From NCBI GenBank assembly GCA_019054805.1, contig JAHQIY010000011.1, positions 253,001-317,000 of the forward strand: 64,000 nt of DNA, in the 5' to 3' direction. Shown one piece after another: positions 45,231 through 54,746 of this stretch. Within the stretch, counting starts at the first letter, position 1. Every line of letters begins with the position of its first letter. The stretch comes from Brachionus manjavacas (taxonomy: Eukaryota > Rotifera > Eurotatoria > Ploima > Brachionidae). Below the pieces are notes generated by a model. That model was not told the origin of the DNA and did not search any database. It saw nothing but the letters and a program-made list of their open reading frames with translations. The position numbers and the translations under genes are program-made.

Positions 45231-46145
45231 TTAGATGTGTCCTTCTATTTTGGTATTTGATCGATTGAGGTCTGTTGAAATAGTAGTTGTGTACGGCCTT
45301 AATGACTGTATCAGTGTTCTGCTGGTTAGGTGGACGATACCTCGGGTAGCTTGAATTTCTGAAGCAGTCGTTCCCAAGTGTTTATGGTGTGAACATCGTG
45401 TATACCATGGTTGACTTGTCCTATCGTCTCGTTTTGCGGTTTGGTACTGGTTACTTTGTTGAGTACTCTGTTGGGTTTGGCTTCCTAGATATGGTGTACG
45501 TTGCCTTGTACTGCATTGGTTTGGAGCGGTCTGGTAAATCGATGGCGTTGGGTTGGGGTCATTGTACACCTCTTCGAACTTCGTAAATGCTTCTTCCAAT
45601 TCATACGCCCTCGTTGCGGCCTCATTTAAGGTTCTACATACGAGTGGCTATGCTAACTCGCTCTTGATCTTGTGGTCATAAATACCTTGGATGAATCTAT
45701 GGTTTATTTTAGCTTCCACGACTCGTGATGGTTCTGATGGGTAAGCCGAACTCTCTCACTCGCTAGGCATTCTAGTTCGCACAGATAGATTCTTCGTTAG
45801 ATTCTTCCATACAATTTTGACATCTCATCTTTTATTTCTTGTTCTTGTTCCTGACATCCATTTGAACGGCGAGTAGATAATGGTAAAAAATACGTGTGTC
45901 CATGCATTTATACTGTCGGGACACCTCTTTACAACCAATAAAATAATATAATCCATTATTAATATTTTGATGATTGTTCTATGTTGGTTTTGGATGTACT
46001 CGTATATTGGATCGATCATTTCGTCCATGATCTTGGACATACTACCAATAAATGTCTCTTTTTGTAAAAAGAAAAAGTTCCTCGATTCATATGAAATGTA
46101 TTTGAACAACGTGGTTTGGTTGAAAACCTCATGATGCTTTTTCAT
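45231..46145 (-). pseudogene. Gypsy gag remnant
   Basis: Frames on the minus strand between the 5' LTR and the protease encode a Gln/Thr-rich segment (STQQSNQYQTAKRDD) and an upstream stretch with EMIDPIYEYIQNQH. No intact CCHC knuckle is seen. Assigned as gag by position. Confidence 0.5.
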
Positions 46146-46240
46146 GATTTTGAGCTCGTGTTTAAATGTGTGTAATAGGCTTTTTTTTTTCTTTTTTTTT
46201 TTTTTTTATATATAGAGGAATCCTCCTGTTAGGCACCAAA

Positions 46241-46432
46241 TGTAAAGTCTTGGTTTTGGACTTTTGGGATTTAAGTCAAGAAATAAACATAACAATTAAA
46301 TTTTGTTAATACTTTATTAAAAAGTAATGGTTTATATACTGAACATAATTACTAATTAACCTGCAGAAAGTTAAAAACTAGGACTAGAGAAAAAGAACGA
46401 AAGAAACTGAGTGTAGTTTTGACTAGATCACA
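46241..46432 (-). repeat. 5' LTR of the gypsy element
   Basis: A 192-bp TG...CA block. A diverged relative forms the solo LTR at 55832-56041 (shared TCGGTTTTGGACTTT-type start). Just inside, the minus strand begins TTTGGTGCC, with TGG matching the complement of a tRNA CCA end. Confidence 0.8.
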
Positions 46433-46440
46433 ACACTTTA

Positions 46441-46989
46441 GTAAACAAAACTTAGAATGATACTTTTCGTTTGCAAAATGTTTTACAAACACTCTAGACT
46501 TACCGTTTAAAACTTCGAAATTAGACTCGTCACTAAAAACAACTTTTGACTAGTCATTTACAGTCCATCTTGTCGTTCTTTGCACTTTTTTAGCCTTTTC
46601 AATCGATCCAGTACAGTCAAAAGAGGTTTTTTAATTGCAGTATCCGACTGTATGTTTTTGTTTAATAGAACTTTTCTTGCAGTGTCTTTACTAAGAGTAA
46701 CATATGGAAATTTAGAACTAAAATCAGAGGCAAGCTGTGTTTAGCTCGTTAGAGGATTGATTCTGACCTTTCTAAAAATGTACGACTCATCTTGACTGGT
46801 AAGCTTTCGGGGTCTACCAGACCTTGGTAATTCTTTGACCACTGATGTCTTCTCATAATTGCGCTTTGTTGTAATCACACATTTTCTCGAAACTGCTACT
46901 AGATCATCAATTTCTTGTTGAGATTTGGTCTTATCCTTCAATAGAACAATAATTTGCCTCCTTTGAGCCTCAGGTACTTTTTTGCCCAT
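46441..46989 (-). pseudogene. Tc1/mariner transposase, N-terminal part
   Basis: From ATG at 46989: MGKKVPEAQRRQIIVLLKDK, with the paired helix-turn-helix region including SQQEIDDLVAVSRKCV and the GRPR-type linker (SGRPRKLT). After a frame break comes VVFSDESNFEVLNGKSR, which carries the first catalytic aspartate (DES), then KYHSKFCLLK, where the gypsy element interrupts it. The bipartite paired domain and D-E-S motif are diagnostic of Tc1. Frameshifts near 46741 and the insertion make it dead. Confidence 0.85.
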
Positions 46990-47637
46990 TTTTATGGTAA
47001 AAACGCCAAAATGGTACAACCCAATAAAATAACAATATAATATTTTAAAATGCAAAAATGATAAATCAAACGTAAAAAGTGCAAGCAAACAGTATGAAAA
47101 GACATTCTAAGCATTGTGTTAAAAAAAGAGGGCTAGGAATTGTCAAGGTGTGGTAAAATTTTGAATAAAATAGACTATTTTTTATTGTTCAATTATATCT
47201 GTTTTTTTTTTAAACATATAGGTTTGGTTCTGAGGTGTACGCAAATTTTTTTTGAGCAATCTTTGTATCAAAAGAAAGCTAATAAAATTATCTTTGAGAT
47301 GGTATAGTTAACAATATATTTAAATATATTATAATTTAAGATTTTTATATAAATTTTTTTGTAATGTTCTAAACTTTCTAGACAAACTGTATATATAAGC
47401 TACAGCGAGAATACTAGAAAGTCACCCATGAGGTGACCTACTATTTCATAACTGAAGACAGATATGAAATTAAGGAAGTTATGACAAAACAATTTCATCA
47501 TCCATTAAATAAATTGCGTTTCAATTAGTGGAAGGTTTATCAAATGCCAAACGTTCACTCTATCTAAAATATGGTTTATTACAAAAAAAAAAGTGTTAAA
47601 GAACCATACCACACATCCATCCATTTTTTGCCCCAGC

Positions 47638-47737
47638 CGTTTTTCAATCGCGACCAACCTAAACGAGGGCTTGTTTTGAAGCTTAGAGTCTGGTGAACAA
47701 ATTTCAATATTCAATAGGTTGGTCGCTGTTGAAAAAC
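47638..47737. repeat. Short inverted-repeat element
   Basis: CGTTTTTCAATCGCGACCAA (47638) is matched in inverse by TTGGTCGCTGTTGAAAAACG (ending 47737), with 60 bp between. A small hairpin-forming MITE or a stem-loop; no flanking duplication was recognised. Confidence 0.5.
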
Positions 47738-48051
47738 GTTTTCTGTGTAACTAAAAAAGTCAGAATTAAATTAAAATTTAGTTTTGAAAATTAATAACAA
47801 TTTTACAAACAGGATGGGTTAAATATTTTCTTTATAACATAAATTTAAATAAAATTTAAATATTTCAAATATATTTATATTATTTCTTTATGATATACAT
47901 CACATTAAACTATGTAAGGTAAATTAAAAGATAATTTGATTATTCTCAATTGGTTAATTTCAAAGTAAATTAAAACAGATATAATTTTTTTTTTTTTAAA
48001 TTTAATTTTTGTAATATTAAACATCTTCAAAAAGCTTTCAGTATATTCAGT

Positions 48052-48290
48052 TTAATCTTCATCCTCAATATCATCTTCATAAATATTTATTCCTAAAAGT
48101 CATAATAAAGTGCTACCAGGATCTTCTATTTTGGGTTGATACTTATCATAAGGTAAATAATAAATAACAGCGGCAATATGAGAACAACATCCGAAAGTTC
48201 GAAGAGCCACTTTACATACCCGCCCTTGTAAAGCCTCTGAAAGGTTAACATTTCGAATATATTTAACAGTACTTCTATACTTTTTTTTTC
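48052..48290 (-). pseudogene. SWIM-like transposase C-terminal remnant
   Basis: The minus strand reads RVCKVALRTFGCCSHIAAVI followed by YYLPYDKY and ends in an acidic stretch (NIYEDDIEDED) and a stop, with one internal TGA. The ...RTxGCCxHxA block is the zinc-binding C-terminal signature seen in certain invertebrate DDE transposases. The rest of the gene is missing. Confidence 0.5.
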
Positions 48291-48299
48291 TTAAACGCC

Positions 48300-49100
48300 T
48301 TGATGGTATGTCAGAGTAGAATATTCTTAATAATTGGCGGTAATGATGGAGTCTTAAAGATCGTTCCAGTCATTGACAATTCGGTTGCAGATAAAGTTAT
48401 GTCGTTGATTACAGTTCTTCACCAATTATTGTCTCAATCTAGCTCTCATATTGCCTCTTGGCGCAGAGATGGAAGTCGCTGCGGCAAATTCAACATGCTC
48501 TATTCCTTTTGCAATTTAAACTGCTGTATCAAATCTTCCCTCAATCGCCTTGCCTTTAGATTGGTCAAACCCAGCTTTTTGCAACGTTCAACATAGTTTA
48601 GGTCTCGTTGGTCTTGGTTTCTTTTTCTAAAGGACTTCTTTAGAATACCAAGCACCTGACTTGCTTTGCTTGCTGAACTAGTAGCTTGTTCATGCCATTT
48701 CATGTTTGAGGTAAGAATGTTACCAAGGTTACGTTCTCTCGTTGTTACCTCGATAGGATAAGAAGGACCGTTAGTTTAATTTAAGCTGTACATGAAATTA
48801 CTATTGCGTTTACTACAGTGCATGATTCGGCATTTACTGAATTAAAGCTTCATCTATCAATCATTACACCACTTCTGCATGGCCTCTAGATCGCATTGAA
48901 GCCTTAAACAGTCTTCAACATTACGAGCTGTTGTCAAGATCTTGCAGTCGTCGGCAAGAAGTTTGCAAGTATTCAGAATAGTATCTGGTAAGTCGTTGAT
49001 AAATATAATAAATAGGGCAGGTCCGAGAACAATGCCTTGAGGAACTCCAGAGCGAACGTCACACCACTGTGATACCGAGCTGCCAAGTAGTAGTAGTTAT
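48300..49100 (-). pseudogene. LINE (CR1/Jockey-like) reverse transcriptase 3' part
   Basis: From right: VSQWCDVRSGVPQGIVLGPA (motif B), LFIIFINDLPDTI, CKLLADDCKIL (motif C, ADD), LRLQCDLEAMQKWCND, then SSASKASQVLGILKKSFRKR and the C-terminal RRLREDLIQQFKLQK and NRIVNDWNDL-like region near 48330. Domain order and the catalytic ADD are conserved, but stops and frameshifts break the frame. 5' truncated at about 49090, where a perfect inverted repeat sits. Confidence 0.8.
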
Positions 49101-49121
49101 ACAATTAGTACTTGGCAGCTC
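49077..49121. repeat. Perfect 13-bp inverted repeat at a LINE 5' junction
   Basis: GAGCTGCCAAGTA (49077-49089) and TACTTGGCAGCTC (49109-49121) are exact inverses around a 19-bp loop. The left arm is LINE coding sequence; the right arm repeats it inverted just past the truncation point, as produced by inversion during target-primed insertion (twin priming). Confidence 0.7.
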
Positions 49122-49124
49122 TAA

Positions 49125-50450
49125 TTTATTTAACAAAAACAATCATTAATTTAAATAATTCAGGTTAAGTTAATTAAAAAAATTCAAATTTATAGCTTTT
49201 ATATCCACTCATTCAAACTAAAGTAATGTTATTTTTCCACTTAAATAAATTTTAATTTTTAAAACAGTAAATTTTTTTGTCTTTAAAAGTAAGTATTCAT
49301 TGAAATCAATTAAAATATTTAAACTTATTAAAGTTCGATTAAAAGGGACATTTTAAAATTTTAAAAATGAAAATAAACTTGACATGACATGTCTAGTAAT
49401 TGCTTTGAAAAAAAATTTTTTCTTTTCTATTATTAAAAAAAAAATTACAATTTATCAACTGGGTTTTTTGAAATGAATTTTTCACCTAAAAAACAGTACA
49501 GAAACTGAGACTCCAACTTAGCCATGTTTGTTACACAATGTTGCGATCACAGATCTTATTTCGAAAAACAGAAAAATTCATTCAATTTTTTATAATTTTA
49601 TTGAGATCTTTTGTATTGAATTTCACGAAGTCTATTTTTTAAATGAATTAATAAAAGATCCCTCTCCTCTCTTTAGCATTTAAAGTCATAAATAGTAAAA
49701 TAGCAATTACACAAAAGAGTTTGATATCCGATAAATCTTGACTAAAATAAAAAAATTAAATCCAAAATTCAATTGAGATTAAAAAATGAAAAAAATAAAA
49801 ATTCATTAGTCACATCCAAATGTGATTTTATTGCTGAGATTTTTGTTGATCACACATAGCCTTGTTGTTAAGGCACTAGATGAAGCAATATTTCACTAGT
49901 TCTCAATTCAAAGCACAAGTCCTAGTTACACGACTTAGAACAGGTAGAATTTCAATAAATTAGTCTGTACAAAATGCGTCATAAACAACAAAGCTTATAC
50001 CAAATGCTGTAACAAGATTTTTAATCTATCCCGCACGATTCTCATACATTCTCGTATTGATTTTTTGTTCATAATTAAATAACGCATTTGTCAATACGTT
50101 TCTTATCTGTCTAATATCAAAACAACAACAAAAATCTATTGAATATTGTTGAAATGTTCAAGGCGTTCACATTAGAAGCCAGCAAAAAAAAGCATAAAAT
50201 ATTTCAATTTTGTTATCTAAACTAAATAATGATTCATAATTTAATTTCGTATTAAAGTTTGTTCAAGTTTGTTCAATGATTAATTTAACATGTTACCTGC
50301 ATTCTAGAAATTAATCACTTAATTTTCAAGCGACTATGAATCACATTTTTTCTTTTTCCTTATTCACTCCTTGTTGAGCTCAGGGACATTTTCATGTTGA
50401 TGCTACTAGGTTAATTTCCATTTAGAACACAATCGAGAAGAATATTAAGC
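49125..50450. other. Intergenic stretch upstream of the Fos-like gene
   Basis: 49125-49800 is AT-simple. From about 49800 to 50450 composition becomes more mixed and should include the promoter and 5' UTR of the bZIP gene, but no TATA box or start element could be singled out. CTTATTCACTCCTTGTTGAG at about 50360 is an inverted copy of a motif near 26104 and 34355. Confidence 0.35.
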
Positions 50451-50455
50451 CAAAA

Positions 50456-51655
50456 ATGATCTCATCGTCCTCGCAGCTCGAGTGTGCGTCGAGCAACAAC
50501 GACTTGAGCTTGAACTTCAGCCAGACCAATTTGTTCAGAGCGCTGAAGACCAAGTCGCTGAAGACGGGGGCGTCCGGGGCCACAGGAGAGTCGGGCGACC
50601 AGCGAACCATGGACGCAGCCGACACGCTCGTATCGCTAGCGCACTCGGCCAGCTCGACACCCACCGTCGAGTTCAAGCCGTTTCGGCCGGCCGACGAGTT
50701 CATCGAAAAGACCATAAAGCTAGACGAGCTGTCCAGCGAGCAGAACAGCAGCCTGGTCGAGTCGGCATGCAAGCTGCTGATCGAGCAGGTGCTCAAGTCG
50801 TGCCCCACAGTCAACCTTTCGTCGATAACCATCAAGGCGTCGACCAAGCAGAGCAGCACGGAGGGCGGCGAGCCGGAGGCCAAGAGGAGCCGAGCGGCCT
50901 CGGACTCCGAGTCGGAAAGCGACTCGCTGCGCTCGCGTCCCGCGCCCACTCTGGCGACCGGGCGGCGCTCACGCGACCTCGAGCTGCCGCCCGACGAGGC
51001 CCGCAAGCGACAGGACCGGCGCGAGCGCAACAAACAGGCCGCTGCGCGCTGCAGGCGCCGACGCGAAGAGCTCGCCGAAACCCTAAGCCTAAAGACCAGC
51101 CAGCTGAACAAGGAGCAAGAGAACTTGAAGAGGAATTACGATACTTTGCTCAAAGAGAAGACTAGATGGGAGAAAGTGCTTAGCGACCATTTGAAGGAGT
51201 GCAAGGGCGACCAGAGTGATTCTGGGAGTGTGGCGTTGACGCCGACTAGCGCAGGCCTTGCTCAAAACGAAAATATTTTAAATTATTTGGAGGCAAAGAG
51301 TGGCAATGGTTTGACTAGGCCGAACAATTTGAATTTGAAGAGTACAACTTCGGCCACGTTGAACTCGATGGCGACGCCGTCATCGGCCACGCTCAACTCG
51401 GTGCTGCAGGGCATAGCGCTGGCGTTCGGCCAGTCGACAACGCCGGCCTCCTTTTCCCTCGGCTCAAACAACAACATTAGTTTTGTGATGACGCCCACAT
51501 TCAACATGAACACACCGACCGCTTTTTTGTCTTTGACGCCGATTGAATCTCAGCTCGGTACACTCAATACGCCCATGTTGATCCAGTCCAATCCGCTGCT
51601 AGCCCCACATGACTCTGAGAGCAAAAGTGCAACCAACAATGCGTCCAAGTCCTAA
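50456..51655 (+). CDS. fos: Fos/Kayak-like bZIP transcription factor
   Basis: A 399-residue nuclear factor. The basic region at about 182-205 (RRERNKQAAARCRRRREEL) has the DNA-contact pattern NxxAAxxCR of the Fos group. The zipper follows without a gap, with Leu at 210, 217, 224 and 231, then Trp 238 and His 245; Fos has Leu then His at these last two places. The LLKEK inside the zipper is also Fos-like. Fos proteins dimerise with Jun on AP-1 sites and respond to growth and stress kinases. N-terminal to the bZIP is an acidic, Ser-rich region (SDSESESDSLRS). The C-terminus is Ser/Thr/Asn-rich with several Thr-Pro pairs (LTPTS, MTPTF, NTPTAF, LTPIE), possible proline-directed kinase sites. ATG at 50456 is the first in frame after an upstream stop at 50423. 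The frame is uninterrupted and GC-rich, with long shadow frames. ATF3/JDP2 relatives are less likely given the basic-region residues. Confidence 0.9.
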   Translation: MISSSSQLECASSNNDLSLNFSQTNLFRALKTKSLKTGASGATGESGDQRTMDAADTLVSLAHSASSTPTVEFKPFRPADEFIEKTIKLDELSSEQNSSLVESACKLLIEQVLKSCPTVNLSSITIKASTKQSSTEGGEPEAKRSRAASDSESESDSLRSRPAPTLATGRRSRDLELPPDEARKRQDRRERNKQAAARCRRRREELAETLSLKTSQLNKEQENLKRNYDTLLKEKTRWEKVLSDHLKECKGDQSDSGSVALTPTSAGLAQNENILNYLEAKSGNGLTRPNNLNLKSTTSATLNSMATPSSATLNSVLQGIALAFGQSTTPASFSLGSNNNISFVMTPTFNMNTPTAFLSLTPIESQLGTLNTPMLIQSNPLLAPHDSESKSATNNASKS

Positions 51656-51925
51656 TCTGGCCTTGACATACAACGGTCGCTTACTTAATGTTGTTAATTG
51701 TTTTTTTATTTTTTTTTGTTATTTTTTTGTTCTTTCAATTAGGTGATGGATACGGTGATGACGACTGGTTTGAACGAGTTGGAGGCTGGTGAATTTTTTT
51801 TCTTAAATGTGAACCTGGTGGTTTTTTTCTTTAAGTGAACTAAATTTTTGTTGATATTTTAAAATTTTTAGTCTTCCGAAAATTGCTTTTGTATCCGCTT
51901 AATATTAAACGAACAATTTTTTTAA

Positions 51926-51931
51926 AATAAA
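51926..51931 (+). terminator. Polyadenylation signal of the Fos-like gene
   Basis: AATAAA 271 bp after the stop codon, followed by a T-rich tract. Confidence 0.6.
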
Positions 51932-52340
51932 CATGTTTTAAAGCTTTTTTTTTGTTTTTTTTTATAAATTTTTATTTTTTTAAGGTTGAGGAAATGCAAA
52001 ACGTCCACGCTATCTCAGGATACGATTTTCGAGCTAAAATTCTAAATCTGCATATGTAAAAACCACAGAATGCCAATTTTTAGGGGGGGGGAGAATTGAA
52101 AAAAGAATTTTTCCGATACAGGGGCTTGAATTGATGAAATATTTAATTGCATTAGCTTTAGTAAATTAATATTAAATTTTTTTGGAAAATAACGAGATAA
52201 CTCAATTACTTAAAATTTTGATAAGAACTCATAATTTTTTTTAAAAGTAAGACTTAAACATATACACATTTTGATTAAAAACTTCAAAATACTTTATTTT
52301 TTTCAATTTTTTAAAAATGCTTCATTTTGAAAGTATTCTC

Positions 52341-52842
52341 AAAACAAAACACTCGTCAAAAAAGCGAAAAAACAACACCTTTTGTAAACCGTCATGAATT
52401 CTTGAAGTCTAAAAAGAGACAAAAAATAGTCTTTATTTTTATTAAATTTATCTTTTTTAATAATTTAAAAAATAAATGCTGAAAAATTCTTTTTATTTAA
52501 AAATTTAATTCGTATTATAGTACAAAAAGTTACCCTAGAATCAACATTAAAATTTTTTTAGGGTTTACACATGTCTAGACCTTTTGAAAAATAATTTTCA
52601 AAGCATAACTTTTTCTACTCTATCAGAATCAAAAGGGTGTTGCAGGGTGTTTTAAAGTGCTTTGTACAAATTATTTTTACACTTGAAAATTTAATATAAT
52701 GACAATATTTTTTTAAAATGATGTTTATTAAAATTGAGCTAGTTAGAAATAAATATATCAAAAAAAGAGGGATTTCATAATTTTTAATGCGGTTTACACA
52801 AGGTGTTGTTTTTTCGCTTTTTTGACGGGTTTTGTTTTTAAA
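52341..52842. mobile_element. ~500-bp inverted-repeat element (MITE)
   Basis: The left arm reads CGTCAAAAAAGCGAAAAAAC then AACACCTTTTGTAAACCG (about 52346-52392). The inverse occurs at about 52793-52842 with two or three differences. The interior is non-coding, including a short frame at 52615-52971 that only spans the arm. It abuts the LINE fragment that follows. Confidence 0.6.
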
Positions 52843-52849
52843 GAATACC

Positions 52850-53345
52850 ATTTGAACACTTTTTTTAAGAGAATTGTCAGCCCTGTCGAGTTCTTTCTGA
52901 AGCAGCTTAAACTCAATGGCTGGTCTACGCCGATGCTCATTTGTGTATACCGAGCATATTGTCTCAGCCACTCTACGTACAGCGCCGTAATGTTTACTTC
53001 AACCTCTGCTGCTGCTAAGTGTGAGATGAACGCTTTCAACTCCCGTTTATGGCGTATCATGGGAATCGATGATCAGACTGCAGACTCTTACTTCTCCCAA
53101 TCGCCGAGTTTATAGACAATGCCTGCGAACAAACACTCAATAGAATCCTGACTGACCCAAACCATCCCATCACGTCATGTCAACCACGCAACCTTCGCTT
53201 GAACGCACGTTTCCCTTTCCAAACAGGAAAAGCAAACAAGGCTGCTTATCGCAACAGCTTCAGAAGTTCCTTCGAAAACTTCGCAACGATTCCAACAGCC
53301 AAAACGCGAGAGCTAGTCTCTATCTTGTTTAATCATATAACTAGT
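52850..53345 (+). pseudogene. LINE reverse transcriptase C-terminal fragment
   Basis: Reads FFLKQLKLNGWSTPMLICVY and RAYCLSHSTYSAVMF (post-palm thumb region), MNAFNSRLWRIMGIDD, and after a frame break LNRILTDPNHPITSCQ, RNLRLNARFPFQTGKANKAA and TRELVSILFNHI. Composition is markedly richer in GC than the surroundings. 5' truncated. Confidence 0.7.
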
Positions 53346-53683
53346 TTATAATTTATAATTTATATTTTTGTAGCAATTTACGATATGTCTGACGATTCTT
53401 ACTTTATATTTTAACAACAATTATTGTACAATTAGATTTAATTCTCAAATCAATAATTTTTAATCAATAAAACGTATGAAACTCAAGAAACAAAAGAGAA
53501 AATAAAAAAGTAAAACCTACAATTTGATCAGAATTTTCTCTAGTTTCAGAATTTTTATGTCTCATTTGAGCTCAAGGGGTCCTCTGGGACTATATACAAA
53601 AAAACAAAAAAATGGATAAAATTTCGGCTTTTATGAAAAAATCTTGAGACTAAATTTTTTTTAAAAGAAAAAAAAATTATTTT

Positions 53684-53710
53684 CTTGTAGAGAATATTTA
53701 GCTCTACAAG
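53684..53710. repeat. Small hairpin
   Basis: CTTGTAGAG...CTCTACAAG, a perfect 9-bp stem with a 9-base loop. Function unknown. Confidence 0.5.
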
Positions 53711-53856
53711 ATGGTATTTTAATTTTATATCTTTTGTATATTTTTGCAAAAGATATTCTCATCGGACCGAAGCATACTTTTGACAATTAAAAAACTCCTT
53801 GAGCCCCTGTAGCGGAAAATTTGTTTTTCAAAAACACGGACCGGGGTCGGATGGTA

Positions 53857-54623
53857 ACGGGTGTAGAATAAAAATGGCACAAAAGTTAAGCTTAATTTGC
53901 TATAAGAGTGGACAAGACCTTTCCTAATTTTTTCCAAAATTTAAATCAGGCTGATCCTAGCTTTAAAATGAATAAAAATTGTATCATAAAGTTGAATTTT
54001 TGACAAGTTGTTAGTAAAAAATGTACGAAACCATCAAAAAAGATTTGTAAAACTTTGTAAAAAGTAACTAAAATTTGCCAAAAGCTGAAATTCACTTAAT
54101 AGCAGTAACATTAGCAAAACGCCGGAGAGTGTAAAGAACAAGTATGGTAAAAAATTTGAATAAAAATTAATGGTCTGGTTGGTTATCTCACAAAGCTGAA
54201 CAATAGAACCATATTTTGTACCTAGTGGTTTGGCGGTCAATCAACATGTCTACATTGGAGAGTGTATTAAGAAAAGACTTGAACCAATGATTAAAGAATA
54301 TTATCAGGATGGCAATTATGTATTTTGGCCCGACTTAGCATCATTTCATTATGCGAAAATGGACAGAATTATATGTTAGATAAAAACATAAGGTATGTTG
54401 CCAAGGAAGTGAATCTAGCAAACGTACCAAAAGCACTACTGATCGAGGGTTTTTAGGGAAATTTGAAAGCTAAAGTTTATGAAGGTAATTGGAAGGCCGA
54501 AAATCTTAAGTAACTCGAAAACAAAATTCTCACTTGTCTGAGCAATAAAAAATTTAAAGAATTTGTTAAATAAAATTTATTTATAATAACATTAATTTTG
54601 TGCCATTTTTATTCTACACCAGC
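53857..54623 (+). mobile_element. Internally deleted Tc1/mariner element
   Basis: The ends are inverted repeats (GGTGTAGAATAAAAATGGCA and its inverse, about 27 bp) with TA immediately outside both (53855-53856 and 54624-54625). The 767-bp body keeps only the transposase C-terminal part on the plus strand: YVFWPDLASFHYAKMD, KEVNLANVPKALLIEGF followed by a stop, and KAKVYEGNWKAENLK. The N-terminal two thirds are missing. It belongs to a different family from the elements at 6850 and 40994 by its ends. Confidence 0.85.
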
Positions 54624-54746
54624 TATTAGGAATTGTGCAAAAGCTGTCGACCACCGACCATTTTTTAGAGAATTTGATGAACTTTAACGCAACGGTATTA
54701 GAATGACATTGGGACCTAGTTTTTGATTTGTGTTAACAAAAAAATT

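Larger units (their letters stand above)
41757..46432 (-). mobile_element. Ty3/gypsy LTR retrotransposon, degraded, nested in Tc1
   Basis: Minus-strand element with a complete 5' LTR at 46241-46432 (192 bp, TGTAAAG...GATCACA on the plus strand), a primer-binding site starting TGGTGCCTAACAGG just inside it, gag and pol remnants in order (gag, protease, RT, RNase H remnant, integrase), a RING-type segment, and a truncated 3' LTR at about 41757-41877. The two LTRs share long blocks (CTGAACATAATTA, AATTAACCTGCAGAAAGT, GAGTGTAGTTTTGACT) but differ at many sites, and the 3' copy has lost about 90 bp, so the insertion is not recent. Internal deletions, stops and frameshifts rule out autonomy. Confidence 0.85.
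40994..47389 (-). mobile_element. Tc1/mariner element split by a gypsy insertion
   Basis: Both ends carry inverted repeats: CAGTATGTATAGAAAATTTA at 40994 and the inverse of CAGTTTGTCTAGAAAGTTTA ending at 47389, each bordered by TA (40992-40993 and 47390-47391), the Tc1/mariner target site. The transposase is on the minus strand and its two halves lie on either side of a gypsy retrotransposon (41757-46432). Without the insertion the element would be about 1.7 kb, a normal Tc1 length. Confidence 0.85.

Noticed and set aside
50422-51513. 229-, 227- and 76-codon frames overlapping the Fos-like gene
   Set aside because: Shadow frames of GC-rich coding sequence; Arg/Ser-rich translations without motifs.
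50456-51655. Processed retrocopy explanation for the intronless Fos-like gene
   Set aside because: Frame is intact, no poly(A) tract at the 3' end and no flanking duplication was seen; kept only as an open question.
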